Source: Bacillota bacterium (GTDB lineage: Bacteria; Bacillota; GCA-003054495; Carboxydocellales; JAJZSN01). From it: a stretch of DNA of 33,551 bases. The notes under the pieces were generated by a model that was not told the DNA's origin, made no database searches, and saw only the letters and a program-made list of their open reading frames with translations. The stretch spans positions 1-33,551 of the forward strand of contig JAJZSN010000027.1 in NCBI GenBank assembly GCA_021849745.1, given 5' to 3'. The position numbers and the translations under genes are program-made. Position 1 is the first letter of the stretch, and each line of letters starts with the position of its first letter. Of the stretch, positions 9,795-18,846 are shown piece after piece.

Positions 9795-10037
9795 ATGATG
9801 ACAAAGACAACCATCAATCTTCAGGACTCTTTTTTAAACCAGGTAAGGAAAGAGAACATTCCGGTGACCATCTACCTGGTCAACGGTTTCCAACTAAAGG
9901 GAACAGTCAGGGGCTTTGATAACTTTACCGTTATCTTAGAACAAGACGGTAAGCAACAAATGGTTTACAAACACGCCATCTCCACCATCTCGCCCATGAA
10001 GGCGGTCAATACTTCCTTTACAGAAACGACCAAATAA
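9795..10037 (+). CDS. hfq: RNA chaperone Hfq
   Basis: Hfq is a ring-forming Sm-like protein that binds small RNAs and mRNAs. The 80-aa protein has the Sm1 motif ([21 protein letters not shown]), the [17 protein letters not shown] core and the Sm2 motif YKHAISTI. The acidic C-terminal tail is short, as in Firmicutes. The start at 9795 or 9798 (ATGATG) follows ACGGAGGT. A clear terminator lies just downstream. Confidence 0.97.
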   Translation: MMTKTTINLQDSFLNQVRKENIPVTIYLVNGFQLKGTVRGFDNFTVILEQDGKQQMVYKHAISTISPMKAVNTSFTETTK

Positions 10038-10053
10038 TTAAATAAGTATATAT

Positions 10054-10085
10054 AAATCAAGGGTAAATATAACCCTTGATTTTTT
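10054..10085 (+). terminator. Rho-independent terminator after hfq
   Basis: AAATCAAGGGT (10054-10064) pairs with ACCCTTGATTT (10072-10082) around a 7-base loop and runs into a T-tract. Confidence 0.88.
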
Positions 10086-10156
10086 ATTTGTTTTTAATTG
10101 TCGAAATTAGTCAAATGGACACGGAAAATATTGTTGATACAAGGGAGGATTTTACT

Positions 10157-10183
10157 ATGTCTTGTCGAAAAACTTTAAAATAG
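10157..10183 (+). other. possible 8-codon leader peptide
   Basis: An ATG 8 bases behind a near-perfect AAGGGAGGA ribosome binding site opens an ORF reading MSCRKTLK and a TAG stop. It lies before the cyclic-di-GMP riboswitch. It holds a TGTCGAA heptamer that matches the Spo0A box core; another copy lies near 10099. It may be a leader peptide, the stump of a decayed gene, or chance. Confidence 0.3.
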
Positions 10184-10216
10184 AAAAATAATTAACCTAA
10201 TAAACCAAAAACTGAA

Positions 10217-10366
10217 AGTTCTTTCACGAAAAGGCAATCCCTTATACGGGAGCGCAAAACCCTGGGTCTATTAGATCGCCGGGTTACCGAATGAAAGAGA
10301 ACTCTTCGTTATCTTTTTTTTCGAATCGTTCTTAAGTCTATCTCGGTAAACCGGGTAGACTTTTTT
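10217..10366 (+). ncRNA. cyclic-di-GMP-I (GEMM-I) riboswitch with terminator
   Basis: The aptamer spans about 10217-10303. AGTTCTTTCA pairs with TGAAAGAGAACT as the closing stem. Inside are the GEMM-I hallmarks AAGGCAA, GCGCAAAACC, GGGTCTA and GCCGGGTTACCGA in the right order. The expression platform is a terminator: AAGTCTA (10334-10340) with an inner CGGT/ACCG pairs with TAGACTT (10356-10362), then six Ts. The aptamer 3' part CCGGGTTACCGA (10279-10290) can pair at 11 of 12 positions with TCGGTAAACCGG (10343-10354) in the terminator's 5' half. This suggests that ligand binding frees the terminator and turns the downstream cheB-like gene off. The direction of switching is inferred. Confidence 0.87.
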
Positions 10367-10400
10367 ATTTGGTTTCTATTACTGAATTGGTGGTGGTTAA

Positions 10401-10496
10401 ATGAATGCTAATAACCTTGATTATAGAAACCCTTCCCTTAATGCCTATATCTATGACACTTTACCCGCCCTGGAGAATGGGGGGGGATGGGCATGA
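10401..10496 (+). CDS. 31-aa small ORF coupled to cheB-like gene
   Basis: The ORF runs from ATG 10401 (GGTGGTGG 5 bases upstream) to a TGA that overlaps the cheB-like start as ATGA at 10493. The peptide begins MNANNLDYRNPSLNAYIYD and ends GGGW-A, with no membrane segment. It lies between the riboswitch terminator and cheB, so it would be under the same control. I do not recognise it; it could be a translational-coupling leader or a remnant of a chemotaxis gene. Confidence 0.4.
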   Translation: MNANNLDYRNPSLNAYIYDTLPALENGGGWA

Positions 10497-11542
10497 ATAA
10501 AATTAAAGTACTGGTGGTAGAAGACTCTGCTTTTTTTAGACAGATGTTAAGTCAGATAATATCTGAAGACGAAGAAATTGAGGTTATCGGAACAGCCATT
10601 GACCCTATTTTTGCTATGGAAAAAATCATGCGCAACCCACCCGATGTAATTACCCTTGATGTAGAAATGCCCAGGATGGATGGTTTGACTTTTTTGGAGA
10701 AGCTGATGAAATCTTATCCCATCCCGGTTATCATGGTCAGTTCTTGGACTCAGAAGGGTTGCAAGACCACTCTCAAAGCTTTAGAATTAGGTGCGGTTGA
10801 TTTTATTGCCAAACCGGAACGTAATAATTTGACGGAAATTAAACATGAAATCATAGCCAAGATTAAGAACGCCGCCAGAGTTAACTTAAATCTTCTAGGA
10901 AAAAAACATAACGAACAACAACATAAAGAAATGGTGGGTAACCCAAATCTTGAAGAAGGTAGAGTTAAAAGTGGAATCCACCATAAAGTTGTTGCTATCG
11001 GGGCCTCCACAGGCGGGGTTATTGCGGTCAATAATATCATAGATAAGCTTAAACCGGCGGGTTATAGTATCTTAATTACTTTACACATGCCGTCAGGTTT
11101 TACTAAATCTTTTGCCCAACGGCTGAATCAGGTTAATGGGTGGCAATCATCAGAAGCAGTAGCCGGTCAACCGGTGAAACCGGATCATATTTATGTGGCT
11201 CCGGGAGGGCTTAATATGACAGTAGAAAAACGCAACGGTAGTTTGGTTGCTGAGGTGAAGCCATGTGAACCTGAGGATATTTATAAGCCTAATGTAAATA
11301 AAACTTTTGCATCTATGGCTAAAAATGTGGGAACAGGGGCTATCGGTGTTATTCTGACCGGGATGGGTGACGATGGCGCTAAAGGTTTACTGATGATGAA
11401 ACAAGCGGGATCTGTTACCATTGCCCAAAATGAAGAAACCTGTATGGTTTTCGGAATGCCTAAGAGGGCAATTGAAGTTGGCGCTGTGGATTACGTTGTG
11501 CCTTTAAACCACATTGCCGGTAAGATTATGACGTTAATCTAA
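10493..11542 (+). CDS. cheB: CheB-like protein-glutamate methylesterase with receiver domain
   Basis: CheB removes methyl groups from chemoreceptor glutamates when its receiver domain is phosphorylated by CheA. Residues 1-125 are a response-regulator receiver with phospho-acceptor D56 (TLDVEMPRMDG) and a KP motif. Residues about 160-349 are the methylesterase domain with the catalytic set S172 (GASTGG), H198 (LHMPSGF) and D294 (GMGDDGAKG). I prefer the ATG at 10493 (ATGA overlap with the small ORF, G-rich ribosome binding site) over 10487. No other chemotaxis genes are adjacent. The gene sits behind a cyclic-di-GMP riboswitch, which links taxis adaptation to the second messenger. Confidence 0.92.
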   Translation: MNKIKVLVVEDSAFFRQMLSQIISEDEEIEVIGTAIDPIFAMEKIMRNPPDVITLDVEMPRMDGLTFLEKLMKSYPIPVIMVSSWTQKGCKTTLKALELGAVDFIAKPERNNLTEIKHEIIAKIKNAARVNLNLLGKKHNEQQHKEMVGNPNLEEGRVKSGIHHKVVAIGASTGGVIAVNNIIDKLKPAGYSILITLHMPSGFTKSFAQRLNQVNGWQSSEAVAGQPVKPDHIYVAPGGLNMTVEKRNGSLVAEVKPCEPEDIYKPNVNKTFASMAKNVGTGAIGVILTGMGDDGAKGLLMMKQAGSVTIAQNEETCMVFGMPKRAIEVGAVDYVVPLNHIAGKIMTLI

Positions 11543-11566
11543 TTTAACTATAATACTTTGGATTTT

Positions 11567-11618
11567 ATCCGGTTAGTGTCTGTAGGTAATAAAAAGACAT
11601 GAAGCCGGATGTTTTTTT
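11567..11618 (+). terminator. terminator after cheB-like gene
   Basis: ATCCGG (11567-11572) pairs with CCGGAT (11605-11610). An inner TGTCT/AGACA stem is nested inside, and seven Ts follow. Confidence 0.7.
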
Positions 11619-11684
11619 AGTCACCTTTTCTTGGCGGTTGCGTATAATGGTAGCAGAGATTGTACGCCCAGGGAGGTGGGGGAA

Positions 11685-12686
11685 TTGGCTATAACCTTTC
11701 GTCGTAATAATAACCGTCTTGACCGTACCGACGAGGTTTTTGATTTGTTACAGAATGGAGAAATTACTCCGGTCACGGCCCTCACCATGTATGACGACCT
11801 GAAGGGCTGCGACAGGCCTGATAAAGTGGTGGAGTTTCCTGATAAAACTTTACATAAGAGGATTGAAGAAATCCTCGGTGAACTCGATGAATTAATAGGT
11901 TTGTACTCCGTAAAAAAACTGGTTCGGGAAATTTACGCCTATGTGGAGATCCAGAAGAGAAGAGAGAAGGAAAAACTGGTAGCAGAACCATTGGTTCTGC
12001 ACATGATTTTCCGGGGTAATCCCGGGACTGGAAAGACCACGGTAGCCAGGATTACAGGTAAGCTGTTCAAGGAAATGGGGGTTCTCAACAAGGGCCATTT
12101 AATGGAGGTGGAAAGAGCGGACCTGGTTGGGGAATACATCGGTCATACGGCCCAAAAAACCCGGGAACAATTGAAGAAGGCTTTGGGAGGGATTCTTTTT
12201 ATAGATGAAGCTTATTCCTTGGCTAGGGGCGGTGAAAAGGATTTTGGCAAGGAAGCCATTGATGCCTTAGTCAAGGCCATGGAAGATCACAAAGACAATA
12301 TTATCATTATCCTGGCCGGCTATCGTGATGAGATGACCTGGTTTCTCCAGACCAATCCGGGGTTGCGTTCCCGGTTTCCCATCCATATTGATTTCCCTGA
12401 TTACAGCCTCAAGGAACTGATGGCTATTGCAGATCTGATGCTGCGCCAGCGCCAGTATAATTTAGATAGGGAGGCCCGCATGGAACTGGCCCGAATCCTG
12501 GAACGTAACACCGGGGCAGGTCATGAGCACAGCGGCAACGCCCGGCTGGTGCGGAACATGTTGGAAAGGGCTATCCGCCGTCAGGCGGTACGGTTGGTGA
12601 AGAATGAGCAGGTGACGCGAGAGGAATTGATAATTCTGAACCGGGAAGATTTCTCCGATCCGGAATTCAAAACCTTGGCCAAATAG
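11685..12686 (+). CDS. spoVK: SpoVK-like AAA+ ATPase (stage V sporulation protein K)
   Basis: This 333-aa AAA+ ATPase is of the CbxX/CfqX/SpoVK family. It shows Walker A GNPGTGKTT, Walker B ILFIDEAYSLA, a DALVKAMEDH segment and the sensor/arginine-finger region NPGLRSRFP. B. subtilis SpoVK is a mother-cell sporulation protein. The identification rests on family plus the spoVK-hflX-ynbB-glnA gene order, which matches Bacillus. The start is TTG 11685, 6 bases after GGGAGGTGG; a longer in-frame TTG at 11631 has no ribosome binding site. The N-terminal 80 residues hold a short Lys/Arg-rich start and a small helical part. The same AAA+ family includes the red-type Rubisco activase CbbX, but nothing here points to that role. 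Confidence 0.85.
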   Translation: MAITFRRNNNRLDRTDEVFDLLQNGEITPVTALTMYDDLKGCDRPDKVVEFPDKTLHKRIEEILGELDELIGLYSVKKLVREIYAYVEIQKRREKEKLVAEPLVLHMIFRGNPGTGKTTVARITGKLFKEMGVLNKGHLMEVERADLVGEYIGHTAQKTREQLKKALGGILFIDEAYSLARGGEKDFGKEAIDALVKAMEDHKDNIIIILAGYRDEMTWFLQTNPGLRSRFPIHIDFPDYSLKELMAIADLMLRQRQYNLDREARMELARILERNTGAGHEHSGNARLVRNMLERAIRRQAVRLVKNEQVTREELIILNREDFSDPEFKTLAK

Positions 12687-12702
12687 AGTAACACTCCTTG
12701 CC

Positions 12703-12731
12703 TTGGCGTAATTGAACCAAGATGATATAAT
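12703..12731 (+). promoter_or_regulatory. sigma-A promoter of hflX
   Basis: TTGGCG (12703-12708) and a perfect TATAAT (12726-12731) are separated by exactly 17 bases, about 35 bases before the hflX ribosome binding site. Confidence 0.7.
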
Positions 12732-12767
12732 AGAATAGTTATGGCATAGAAACGGGAGTGAAGACTT

Positions 12768-14597
12768 ATTACCGCTAGGGTAAATGGAGAACTAACAGGA
12801 ATTAAGAATATATACTTGGAAAACCTAGAGGCGCTGACTGGTTTTACTGTGGATAAGGATGTGTTAATCAGCCGGGAGTTGCTGGATGAATTAGCCCGCT
12901 TGACCGGACTTATTAACCGGGAAATCGCTGTTTATATTAACCGCCGCGGTCAGGTGGTAGAGGTAGGGGTGGGGGATGCCTCCACTGTGAATCTGGCAGA
13001 TATTACAGCCCGCCGGGGAACCGGTCGGTATAGCGGGATTAGGTGCATCCATACTCATCCCAGCGGAGATGGTCGGTTAAGTCCGGTGGATATTACCGCT
13101 TTACAGTTATTGCGGTTTGATGTTATGGCCGCCGTGGGAGTGGGGTCTGACGGGCGGCCTACTGATATTTCTTTGGCCTATTTGATTGCAGAAAATAACG
13201 TCCTTGGCAACCGGTTCCTTCAGCAGGGTCCTTTTCGGTCATATGAGGTTGACCATAATAATATTATGTCAACCATCCTGGAAATGGAAGGTAGTTTGAC
13301 TCAGCCCGGTCATCAGGTAACCGGTGTACAACCTGAAGAAAAAGCCATTTTGGTTACCTTGGTGACCGGTCGGGAAACCAACTGGACTGCAGAAGACTCC
13401 CTTAATGAACTGGCTCAGTTAGCTGAAACCGCAGGAGTTACCGTCCTGGATAAACTTATTCAGAAACGGGAAAGGCCGGATGCCTCTTTTTATCTGGGCC
13501 GCGGCAAGGTAGGAGAAATAACCCTGCACCGCCAGGCCATAGGCGCTAACTTAATCATCTTCGATGATGAATTGTCCCCCGCTCAACAGCGCAATCTGGA
13601 GCAAATGATAGGGATTAAGATTATTGACCGGGCTACATTAATCTTGGACATCTTCGCTCAGCGGGCCAGTACCAGGGAGGGTAAGCTTCAGGTGGAACTG
13701 GCCCAGTTAAAGTACATGCTGCCCAGGCTGACCGGTTTCGGCCAAGTTCTGTCCCGCCTGGGGGGCGGCATCGGTACCAGAGGCCCTGGGGAAACCAAGC
13801 TGGAAACCGACCGCCGACGTATCCGCAGACGTATCAGTGACTTAGAGCATGAATTAACCGGGGTGCGCAAACACCGGGCCCTTCACCGGGCCGGTCGAGA
13901 GTCCGGCGGGGTCCCCGTGGTGGCCATGGTTGGTTATACCAATGCTGGGAAAAGTACTTTATTAAACCACTTAACTGAAGCCGGGGTATTGGCGGAAGAC
14001 AAGCTTTTTGCCACCCTTGATCCAACCATCAGGCGCATTACCCTGCCGGAGAATAAAGAAGCCCTATTGGTTGATACCGTAGGTTTTATACGCAAATTGC
14101 CCCACCACTTGGTAGCAGCTTTCCGGGCCACCCTGGAAGAAACCTTGGAAGCTGATTTATTACTTCACCTGGTTGACGCCGGTCACCCCGGATATCAGGG
14201 CCAAATCCGCGCTGTTAACGGTGTCTTGGCTGATTTACAAGTAAAGGATAAGCCAACCCTTTTAGTGCTGAATAAAATTGACCGGGTCAAGGATCCTCTG
14301 GAACTTGGGGTTCCTCCCACGGAATACGTAGCGGTAGTGGAAATATCCGCTCGCTTTGGGCAGAGGTTGGACAAGTTATTGCATTTAATTGGCGAAAATC
14401 TTCCGGCCAAAAGGCTAAGGTATCAATATCTGATTCCCTATGACCAAACAGGGGTCCTGGCTTTATTACACCGCCAAGGAAAGGTAATAACCGAGGAATA
14501 TCTGGCTGATGGGGTGAAGGTGGAGGCCGAAGTAGATGCCATCACCGGTTCCAGAGTTGACCTTTATAGAATTGACAGGAGTGACCTAGATGAATAA
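12768..14597 (+). CDS. hflX: ribosome-associated GTPase HflX with N-terminal JAMM-like domain
   Basis: HflX is a GTPase that splits or rescues stalled ribosomes. The C-terminal two thirds shows the HflX glycine-rich helical domain ([21 protein letters not shown]), the P-loop [22 protein letters not shown] and NKID. The N-terminal part (about residues 1-190) is extra and contains HTHPSG...SPVD with H95, H97, S105 and D108, the JAMM/RadC metalloprotease motif. Coding-like sequence ([19 protein letters not shown]) runs in frame upstream of the first TTG at 12816. GGGAGTG lies 7 bases before an ATT at 12768, so I place the start at this rare codon; TTG 12816 lacks a good ribosome binding site. 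Length from 12768 is 609 aa. It overlaps ynbB by 8 bases. Confidence 0.88.
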   Translation: MTARVNGELTGIKNIYLENLEALTGFTVDKDVLISRELLDELARLTGLINREIAVYINRRGQVVEVGVGDASTVNLADITARRGTGRYSGIRCIHTHPSGDGRLSPVDITALQLLRFDVMAAVGVGSDGRPTDISLAYLIAENNVLGNRFLQQGPFRSYEVDHNNIMSTILEMEGSLTQPGHQVTGVQPEEKAILVTLVTGRETNWTAEDSLNELAQLAETAGVTVLDKLIQKRERPDASFYLGRGKVGEITLHRQAIGANLIIFDDELSPAQQRNLEQMIGIKIIDRATLILDIFAQRASTREGKLQVELAQLKYMLPRLTGFGQVLSRLGGGIGTRGPGETKLETDRRRIRRRISDLEHELTGVRKHRALHRAGRESGGVPVVAMVGYTNAGKSTLLNHLTEAGVLAEDKLFATLDPTIRRITLPENKEALLVDTVGFIRKLPHHLVAAFRATLEETLEADLLLHLVDAGHPGYQGQIRAVNGVLADLQVKDKPTLLVLNKIDRVKDPLELGVPPTEYVAVVEISARFGQRLDKLLHLIGENLPAKRLRYQYLIPYDQTGVLALLHRQGKVITEEYLADGVKVEAEVDAITGSRVDLYRIDRSDLDE

Positions 14598-15834
14598 GGC
14601 GATAGAAGAATTGCTTCCTCAAGTGGAAGAATTAATAATACCCGTTTACCGCCGCCTGGATGCTATCTCGGCAGTTAATCACAGAAAAGTATTACAGGCG
14701 TTTCGGGATCATCAGGTCAGCGATTATCACCTCAAGGGGACAACAGGCTACGGTTATAGTGATAGTGGTCGCGATACTTTGGAGAAGATTTATGCCCAAA
14801 TCTTCGGTGCGGAGGCAGCTTTGGTCAGAGGCCAGATAGTATCCGGTACCCACGCCATTGCCCTTTGCCTCTACGGGGTGCTGCGGCCCGGAGATTTATT
14901 GGTTTCGGCTACCGGCGCTCCCTATGATACTTTAGAGGAGATAATCGGGCTTAGAGGTATTACTTCCGGTTCTCTGAAAGAATATGGGGTAAACTATTTG
15001 CAGGTGAATTTAACACCCGATTACCAGATAGATTTAGAGGCTTTGGAACAGATACTGGCTGAAAGACCCCGAATGGTGATGCTCCAACGCTCCCGGGGTT
15101 ATAGTTGGCGCCCTTCTTTTTCTATTAGGATTTTGTCTGAGGCCATTCAACTAATTAAAGAAAAATCGCCCCAGACGATTGTATTCGTTGACAATTGCTA
15201 TGGTGAACTGGTAGAAGAACTGGAGCCTACCCAAGTAGGAGCGGACTTGGTAGCAGGGTCGTTGATTAAGAATCTTGGCGGGGGGCTTGCGCCTACCGGA
15301 GGTTATATAGCCGGTCGACGGGATTTAGTGGAGATGGCTTCTCACCGCTGGACGGCACCAGGGATTGGGGCAGCTGTGGGATCTACCCTTGATCTTAACC
15401 GGATCCTGTATCAAGGATTGTTCCTGGCCCCTCATATCGTAACCGAAGCCTTAAAAGGAGCGGTATTTGCAGCGGCATTATTCAACCGCCTGGGCTATCC
15501 TGTTTCACCTTTATATGATGAGGAACGAACTGATTTGATTCAGGCTATCGGCCTGGGTAGCCGGGAAAAGTTAATTGCTTTTTGCCAGGGGCTTCAGCAA
15601 GGCTGTCCGGTAGACAGTCACGTTATCCCTGAACCCTGGGATATGCCCGGTTACGGGGAACAGGTAATCATGGCCGGGGGAACCTTCATCCAGGGCGGCA
15701 CCCTGGAGTTAAGCGCCGACGGCCCCATGCGGGAACCCTATGCGGTTTATTTTCAAGGTGGATTGTCCAGAGAATATGTCAAATTAGGTATTTCCTTTGC
15801 CCTTGAAAGACTGGAAGAAATAAAAAACTATTGA
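14590..15834 (+). CDS. ynbB: PLP-dependent methionine gamma-lyase family protein (YnbB-like)
   Basis: This 414-aa protein is of the Cys/Met-metabolism PLP enzyme superfamily, in the branch called YnbB or aluminium-resistance protein. Visible features are [23 protein letters not shown] near the N-terminus, VFVDNCYGE containing the cofactor-contacting Asp, and the PLP lysine in [20 protein letters not shown]. The protein follows hflX with an 8-base overlap, as in B. subtilis ynbA-ynbB. The reaction is probably a beta- or gamma-elimination on a sulfur amino acid; the true substrate is not known. Confidence 0.88.
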   Translation: MNKAIEELLPQVEELIIPVYRRLDAISAVNHRKVLQAFRDHQVSDYHLKGTTGYGYSDSGRDTLEKIYAQIFGAEAALVRGQIVSGTHAIALCLYGVLRPGDLLVSATGAPYDTLEEIIGLRGITSGSLKEYGVNYLQVNLTPDYQIDLEALEQILAERPRMVMLQRSRGYSWRPSFSIRILSEAIQLIKEKSPQTIVFVDNCYGELVEELEPTQVGADLVAGSLIKNLGGGLAPTGGYIAGRRDLVEMASHRWTAPGIGAAVGSTLDLNRILYQGLFLAPHIVTEALKGAVFAAALFNRLGYPVSPLYDEERTDLIQAIGLGSREKLIAFCQGLQQGCPVDSHVIPEPWDMPGYGEQVIMAGGTFIQGGTLELSADGPMREPYAVYFQGGLSREYVKLGISFALERLEEIKNY

Positions 15835-15928
15835 GCTGAGGAAGGAATTGGTCGACTTTGGTCGAATAATAATAATATTCTGTTATTTTGAGTTAGTTTA
15901 ATGGAAGATATGATCGGGAGGGCCCCTA

Positions 15929-16861
15929 GTGGCAAATAAAGTCTTAATTATAGATGATGATAATTTTATAGTAAAAATCATTACCGATGCTCTATTGCTG
16001 GAGGGGTTTGAAGTTTCTACTGCTTTAGATGGCATTGTGGGGTTGAATATGATTTACGGGGATGCTCCTGATTTGATACTTTTGGATGTAATTATGCCGG
16101 GCATGGACGGTCATGAGGTTTGCCGGATGCTGCGTAATGATACCCGTACCAGTCACGTGCCCATTCTAATGCTTACTTCTAGAAGTGATACCCATGATAA
16201 GGTGGCCGGTTTTGATGCCGGGGCCGATGATTATATAACTAAACCTTTTGCTATACCGGAACTGGTGGCTAGGGTTAAGACTCATATCCGCAGAGCCAAA
16301 CAGGTCAAATCCTTTAACCCTCTGACAGGGCTGCCGGGGAATATTCTCATCGAAGAAGAAATTAAGGCCAGGGTTACTCGATCTGAGACCCTTTTTGCCG
16401 TGATGTACCTGGATTTGGACAATTTTAAGGCTTATAATGATGTATACGGTTTTTTAAAAGGCGATGAGGTCATCAAGCTGGTGGCCCACATCATGGAACA
16501 AGCCGTAAAAGAATTAGGTAACAAAGACGATTTTATCGGTCATATCGGAGGCGATGATTATATTATCATCACCAATCCGGATAAAGTAGAAAATATATCT
16601 CAACGGATAATCAACCAATTTGACAGTTCAATACCTTTATTTTATAATGTTGAAGACCGCCGAAACGGCTATATTATCACTAAGAACAGACAGCAGGTGG
16701 AATCTAAATTTCCCATTATGACCATATCTATTGCTATAGTCACTAATGTACATCGTGACATCTACAGTCATTGGGAAGTAGCAGAAATTGCTTCGGAATT
16801 GAAAAAGTTTGCTAAAATGAAAGAGGGAAGCATCTGGGTTATTGACCGGCGTAAAGGATAA
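15929..16861 (+). CDS. response regulator with degenerate GGDEF domain
   Basis: The 310-aa protein has a receiver domain at residues 1-122, with acidic pair D9/D10, phospho-acceptor D53 in LLDVIMPGMDG, and K in ITKPF. A GGDEF-type domain follows from about residue 130 (GLPGN, YLDLDNFKAYNDVYGF). The signature reads GGDDY in place of GGDEF. The inhibitory-site RxxD five residues upstream is NKDD, so product inhibition is probably lost and cyclase activity is doubtful. GTG 15929 is the start, behind GGGAGGG. It may sense or bind GTP/c-di-GMP without making it. No histidine kinase is adjacent. It occupies the place of glnR in the Bacillus gene order. Confidence 0.88.
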   Translation: MANKVLIIDDDNFIVKIITDALLLEGFEVSTALDGIVGLNMIYGDAPDLILLDVIMPGMDGHEVCRMLRNDTRTSHVPILMLTSRSDTHDKVAGFDAGADDYITKPFAIPELVARVKTHIRRAKQVKSFNPLTGLPGNILIEEEIKARVTRSETLFAVMYLDLDNFKAYNDVYGFLKGDEVIKLVAHIMEQAVKELGNKDDFIGHIGGDDYIIITNPDKVENISQRIINQFDSSIPLFYNVEDRRNGYIITKNRQQVESKFPIMTISIAIVTNVHRDIYSHWEVAEIASELKKFAKMKEGSIWVIDRRKG

Positions 16862-16881
16862 CGGTTGGGAAGGATGGAGTC

Positions 16882-17364
16882 ATGGAAAATTGGGTTTTGG
16901 GTGTAACTATCTTAGTTATGTTTTTAGGTTTGATAGGCACTGTACTACCGGGTCTACCTGGTATTCCCCTGATTTTTTTGGCCGCTTTGGGATACGGTAT
17001 TTATACGAATTTTATAGATTTGCCTGTTATAACGGTAGTTATACTGCTGATTATTACGGTTGCCTCTTTTTTTATTGAGTATCTGACCGGGATAATTGGA
17101 GCTAAGTACTCTGGTTCTTCACGCCAGGGGATAGTGGGAAGTATTATCGGCGCTGTGGCAGGTCTTTTTTTTCTACCCTTCGGCCTTATCCTGGGACCTT
17201 TATCGGGTGCCTTCATCGGTGAAATGATGGCCGGTAAACAGCCCAAAGATGCTGTTAAAGTTGGGTTGGGAACTGTCGTCGGCATGGTTGGCGGGATGGT
17301 TTTTAAGATTGCCATCGGGCTGGTAATGATGATATACTTCTTATGGGAAGTGCTCTGGCGCTGA
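16882..17364 (+). CDS. DUF456 membrane protein
   Basis: This 160-aa, very hydrophobic protein has four to five predicted membrane segments. The first is about residues 4-24, followed by the family motif TVLPGLPGIPL. Glycine-rich loops (GAKYSGSSRQGIVGSIIGAVAGLFFLP) and the segment GEMMAG match DUF456 proteins. The start has GGGAAGGATGGAG upstream, 20 bases after the response regulator stop. Its function is unknown. Confidence 0.85.
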   Translation: MENWVLGVTILVMFLGLIGTVLPGLPGIPLIFLAALGYGIYTNFIDLPVITVVILLIITVASFFIEYLTGIIGAKYSGSSRQGIVGSIIGAVAGLFFLPFGLILGPLSGAFIGEMMAGKQPKDAVKVGLGTVVGMVGGMVFKIAIGLVMMIYFLWEVLWR

Positions 17365-17405
17365 TGCCATAATTTTAAAACTACATAACTGAGAGGGGAA
17401 AAAGA

Positions 17406-18737
17406 ATGAACCAAGACACCAAAGAAGCTGTCCTAAAAATGGCTAAAGAGAATGATGTAAAATTTATTAGGCTGCAGTTTACCGATATCCTCGGTATTGT
17501 TAAAAATGTAGCTATAACTGTGGAGCAATTAGAAAAGGCTCTTAACGGTGAAATCATGTTCGATGGCTCGTCCATCGAAGGTTTTGTTAGAATAGAAGAA
17601 TCCGATATGTATCTACGGCCGGACCCGTCGACTTTTGTGGTTTTCCCTTGGCGGCCCCGGGACGGTGCAGTGGCAAGGATGATTTGTGATGTTTATGATC
17701 ATCATGGTCAGCCCTTTAGCGGCTGTCCCCGCAACACCCTAATAAGAGCTTTGGATGATGCGGCCAAACTTGGTTTCAGCATGAATGTTGGCCCGGAAGC
17801 TGAGTTTTTCCTCTTCCACAAAGATGAAAAAGGGTTGCCAACTACCCTCACCCATGATGAGGGCGGTTACTTTGATTTAGCTCCTGTTGATTTGGGTGAG
17901 AATGCCCGCCGTGACATGGTCTTAACCCTCGAGCAGTTGGGCTTCGAAATTGAAGCTTCCCACCACGAGGTAGCTGAAGGTCAGCATGAAATTGATTTCA
18001 AATACGCCGATGCCTTAACCGCCGCTGACCGGGTGATTACTTTTAAGTTTGTGGTGCGTACCATCGCTCAACAACACGGACTTCATGCCACCTTTATGCC
18101 GAAACCGGTTTTTGGCATTGCAGGCTCCGGGATGCATTGCAATATATCCTTGTTTAAAGACGGGGAAAATGCTTTCTATGATTCTGCTACCCCTGACCAG
18201 CTTAGTCAAACCGCCAAGTACTTTATCGGTGGGTTAATTAAACACGCCAGGGCCATCGCTGCCGTCACCAACCCCTTGGTCAACTCATACAAAAGATTGG
18301 TTCCCGGTTATGAAGCCCCGGTTTATGTGGCCTGGGCCCAACGTAACCGCAGTCCCTTAATCAGGATTCCTGCCCGCCGTGGGATCGGTACCAGAATAGA
18401 GATGCGTAATCCTGATCCTGCCTGTAATCCCTACTTGGCCTTTGCTGTGATGCTTAGGGCCGGACTTGACGGTATTACCAACAAAATTATACCTCCTGAT
18501 TCCACTGAACGAAACATTTATGACATGACTAAGGAAGAACGGGAACAATTTGGCATTGATAGCCTGCCCGGCTCTCTTGGTGAAGCCATTGAAGAGTTAA
18601 AGAAAGACTCTATTATTAAAGAAGCCCTTGGTGAACATGTATTTGCTAAATATATAGAAGCTAAAGAAGCGGAATGGAATACCTACCGAATGCAGGTTCA
18701 TGAGTGGGAACTGAAAAACTACTTGACGAAATATTAG
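17406..18737 (+). CDS. glnA: type I glutamine synthetase
   Basis: This enzyme makes glutamine from glutamate, ammonia and ATP. The 443-aa length and lack of the 25-residue insertion fit the GSI-alpha subtype of Firmicutes, which is feedback-inhibited and not adenylylated. Motifs include [32 protein letters not shown], the ATP-site [14 protein letters not shown], the [13 protein letters not shown] loop and [24 protein letters not shown] precedes the ATG. No glnR is seen beside it, unlike Bacillus. A strong terminator follows. Confidence 0.97.
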   Translation: MNQDTKEAVLKMAKENDVKFIRLQFTDILGIVKNVAITVEQLEKALNGEIMFDGSSIEGFVRIEESDMYLRPDPSTFVVFPWRPRDGAVARMICDVYDHHGQPFSGCPRNTLIRALDDAAKLGFSMNVGPEAEFFLFHKDEKGLPTTLTHDEGGYFDLAPVDLGENARRDMVLTLEQLGFEIEASHHEVAEGQHEIDFKYADALTAADRVITFKFVVRTIAQQHGLHATFMPKPVFGIAGSGMHCNISLFKDGENAFYDSATPDQLSQTAKYFIGGLIKHARAIAAVTNPLVNSYKRLVPGYEAPVYVAWAQRNRSPLIRIPARRGIGTRIEMRNPDPACNPYLAFAVMLRAGLDGITNKIIPPDSTERNIYDMTKEEREQFGIDSLPGSLGEAIEELKKDSIIKEALGEHVFAKYIEAKEAEWNTYRMQVHEWELKNYLTKY

Positions 18738-18778
18738 AAGAGGTTTTTTAACAGCCTCTAGAAGGTATATTTATAAAG

Positions 18779-18822
18779 GGCAAAAAACAAACTGTGTCTT
18801 AGGATACAGTTTGTTTTTTGCC
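18779..18822. terminator. bidirectional terminator between glnA and lexA
   Basis: GGCAAAAAACAAACTGT pairs with ACAGTTTGTTTTTTGCC around a short loop. T-runs in both directions fit the convergent glnA and lexA genes. Confidence 0.88.
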
Positions 18823-18846
18823 TACTGTTGTTTATAAACATAAATA

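Noticed and set aside
11685..12686. The AAA+ ATPase here as the missing BssE partner
   Set aside because: It is a CbxX/SpoVK-family protein in the conserved spoVK-hflX-ynbB order, 12 kb from bss, and not NorQ/MoxR-like.
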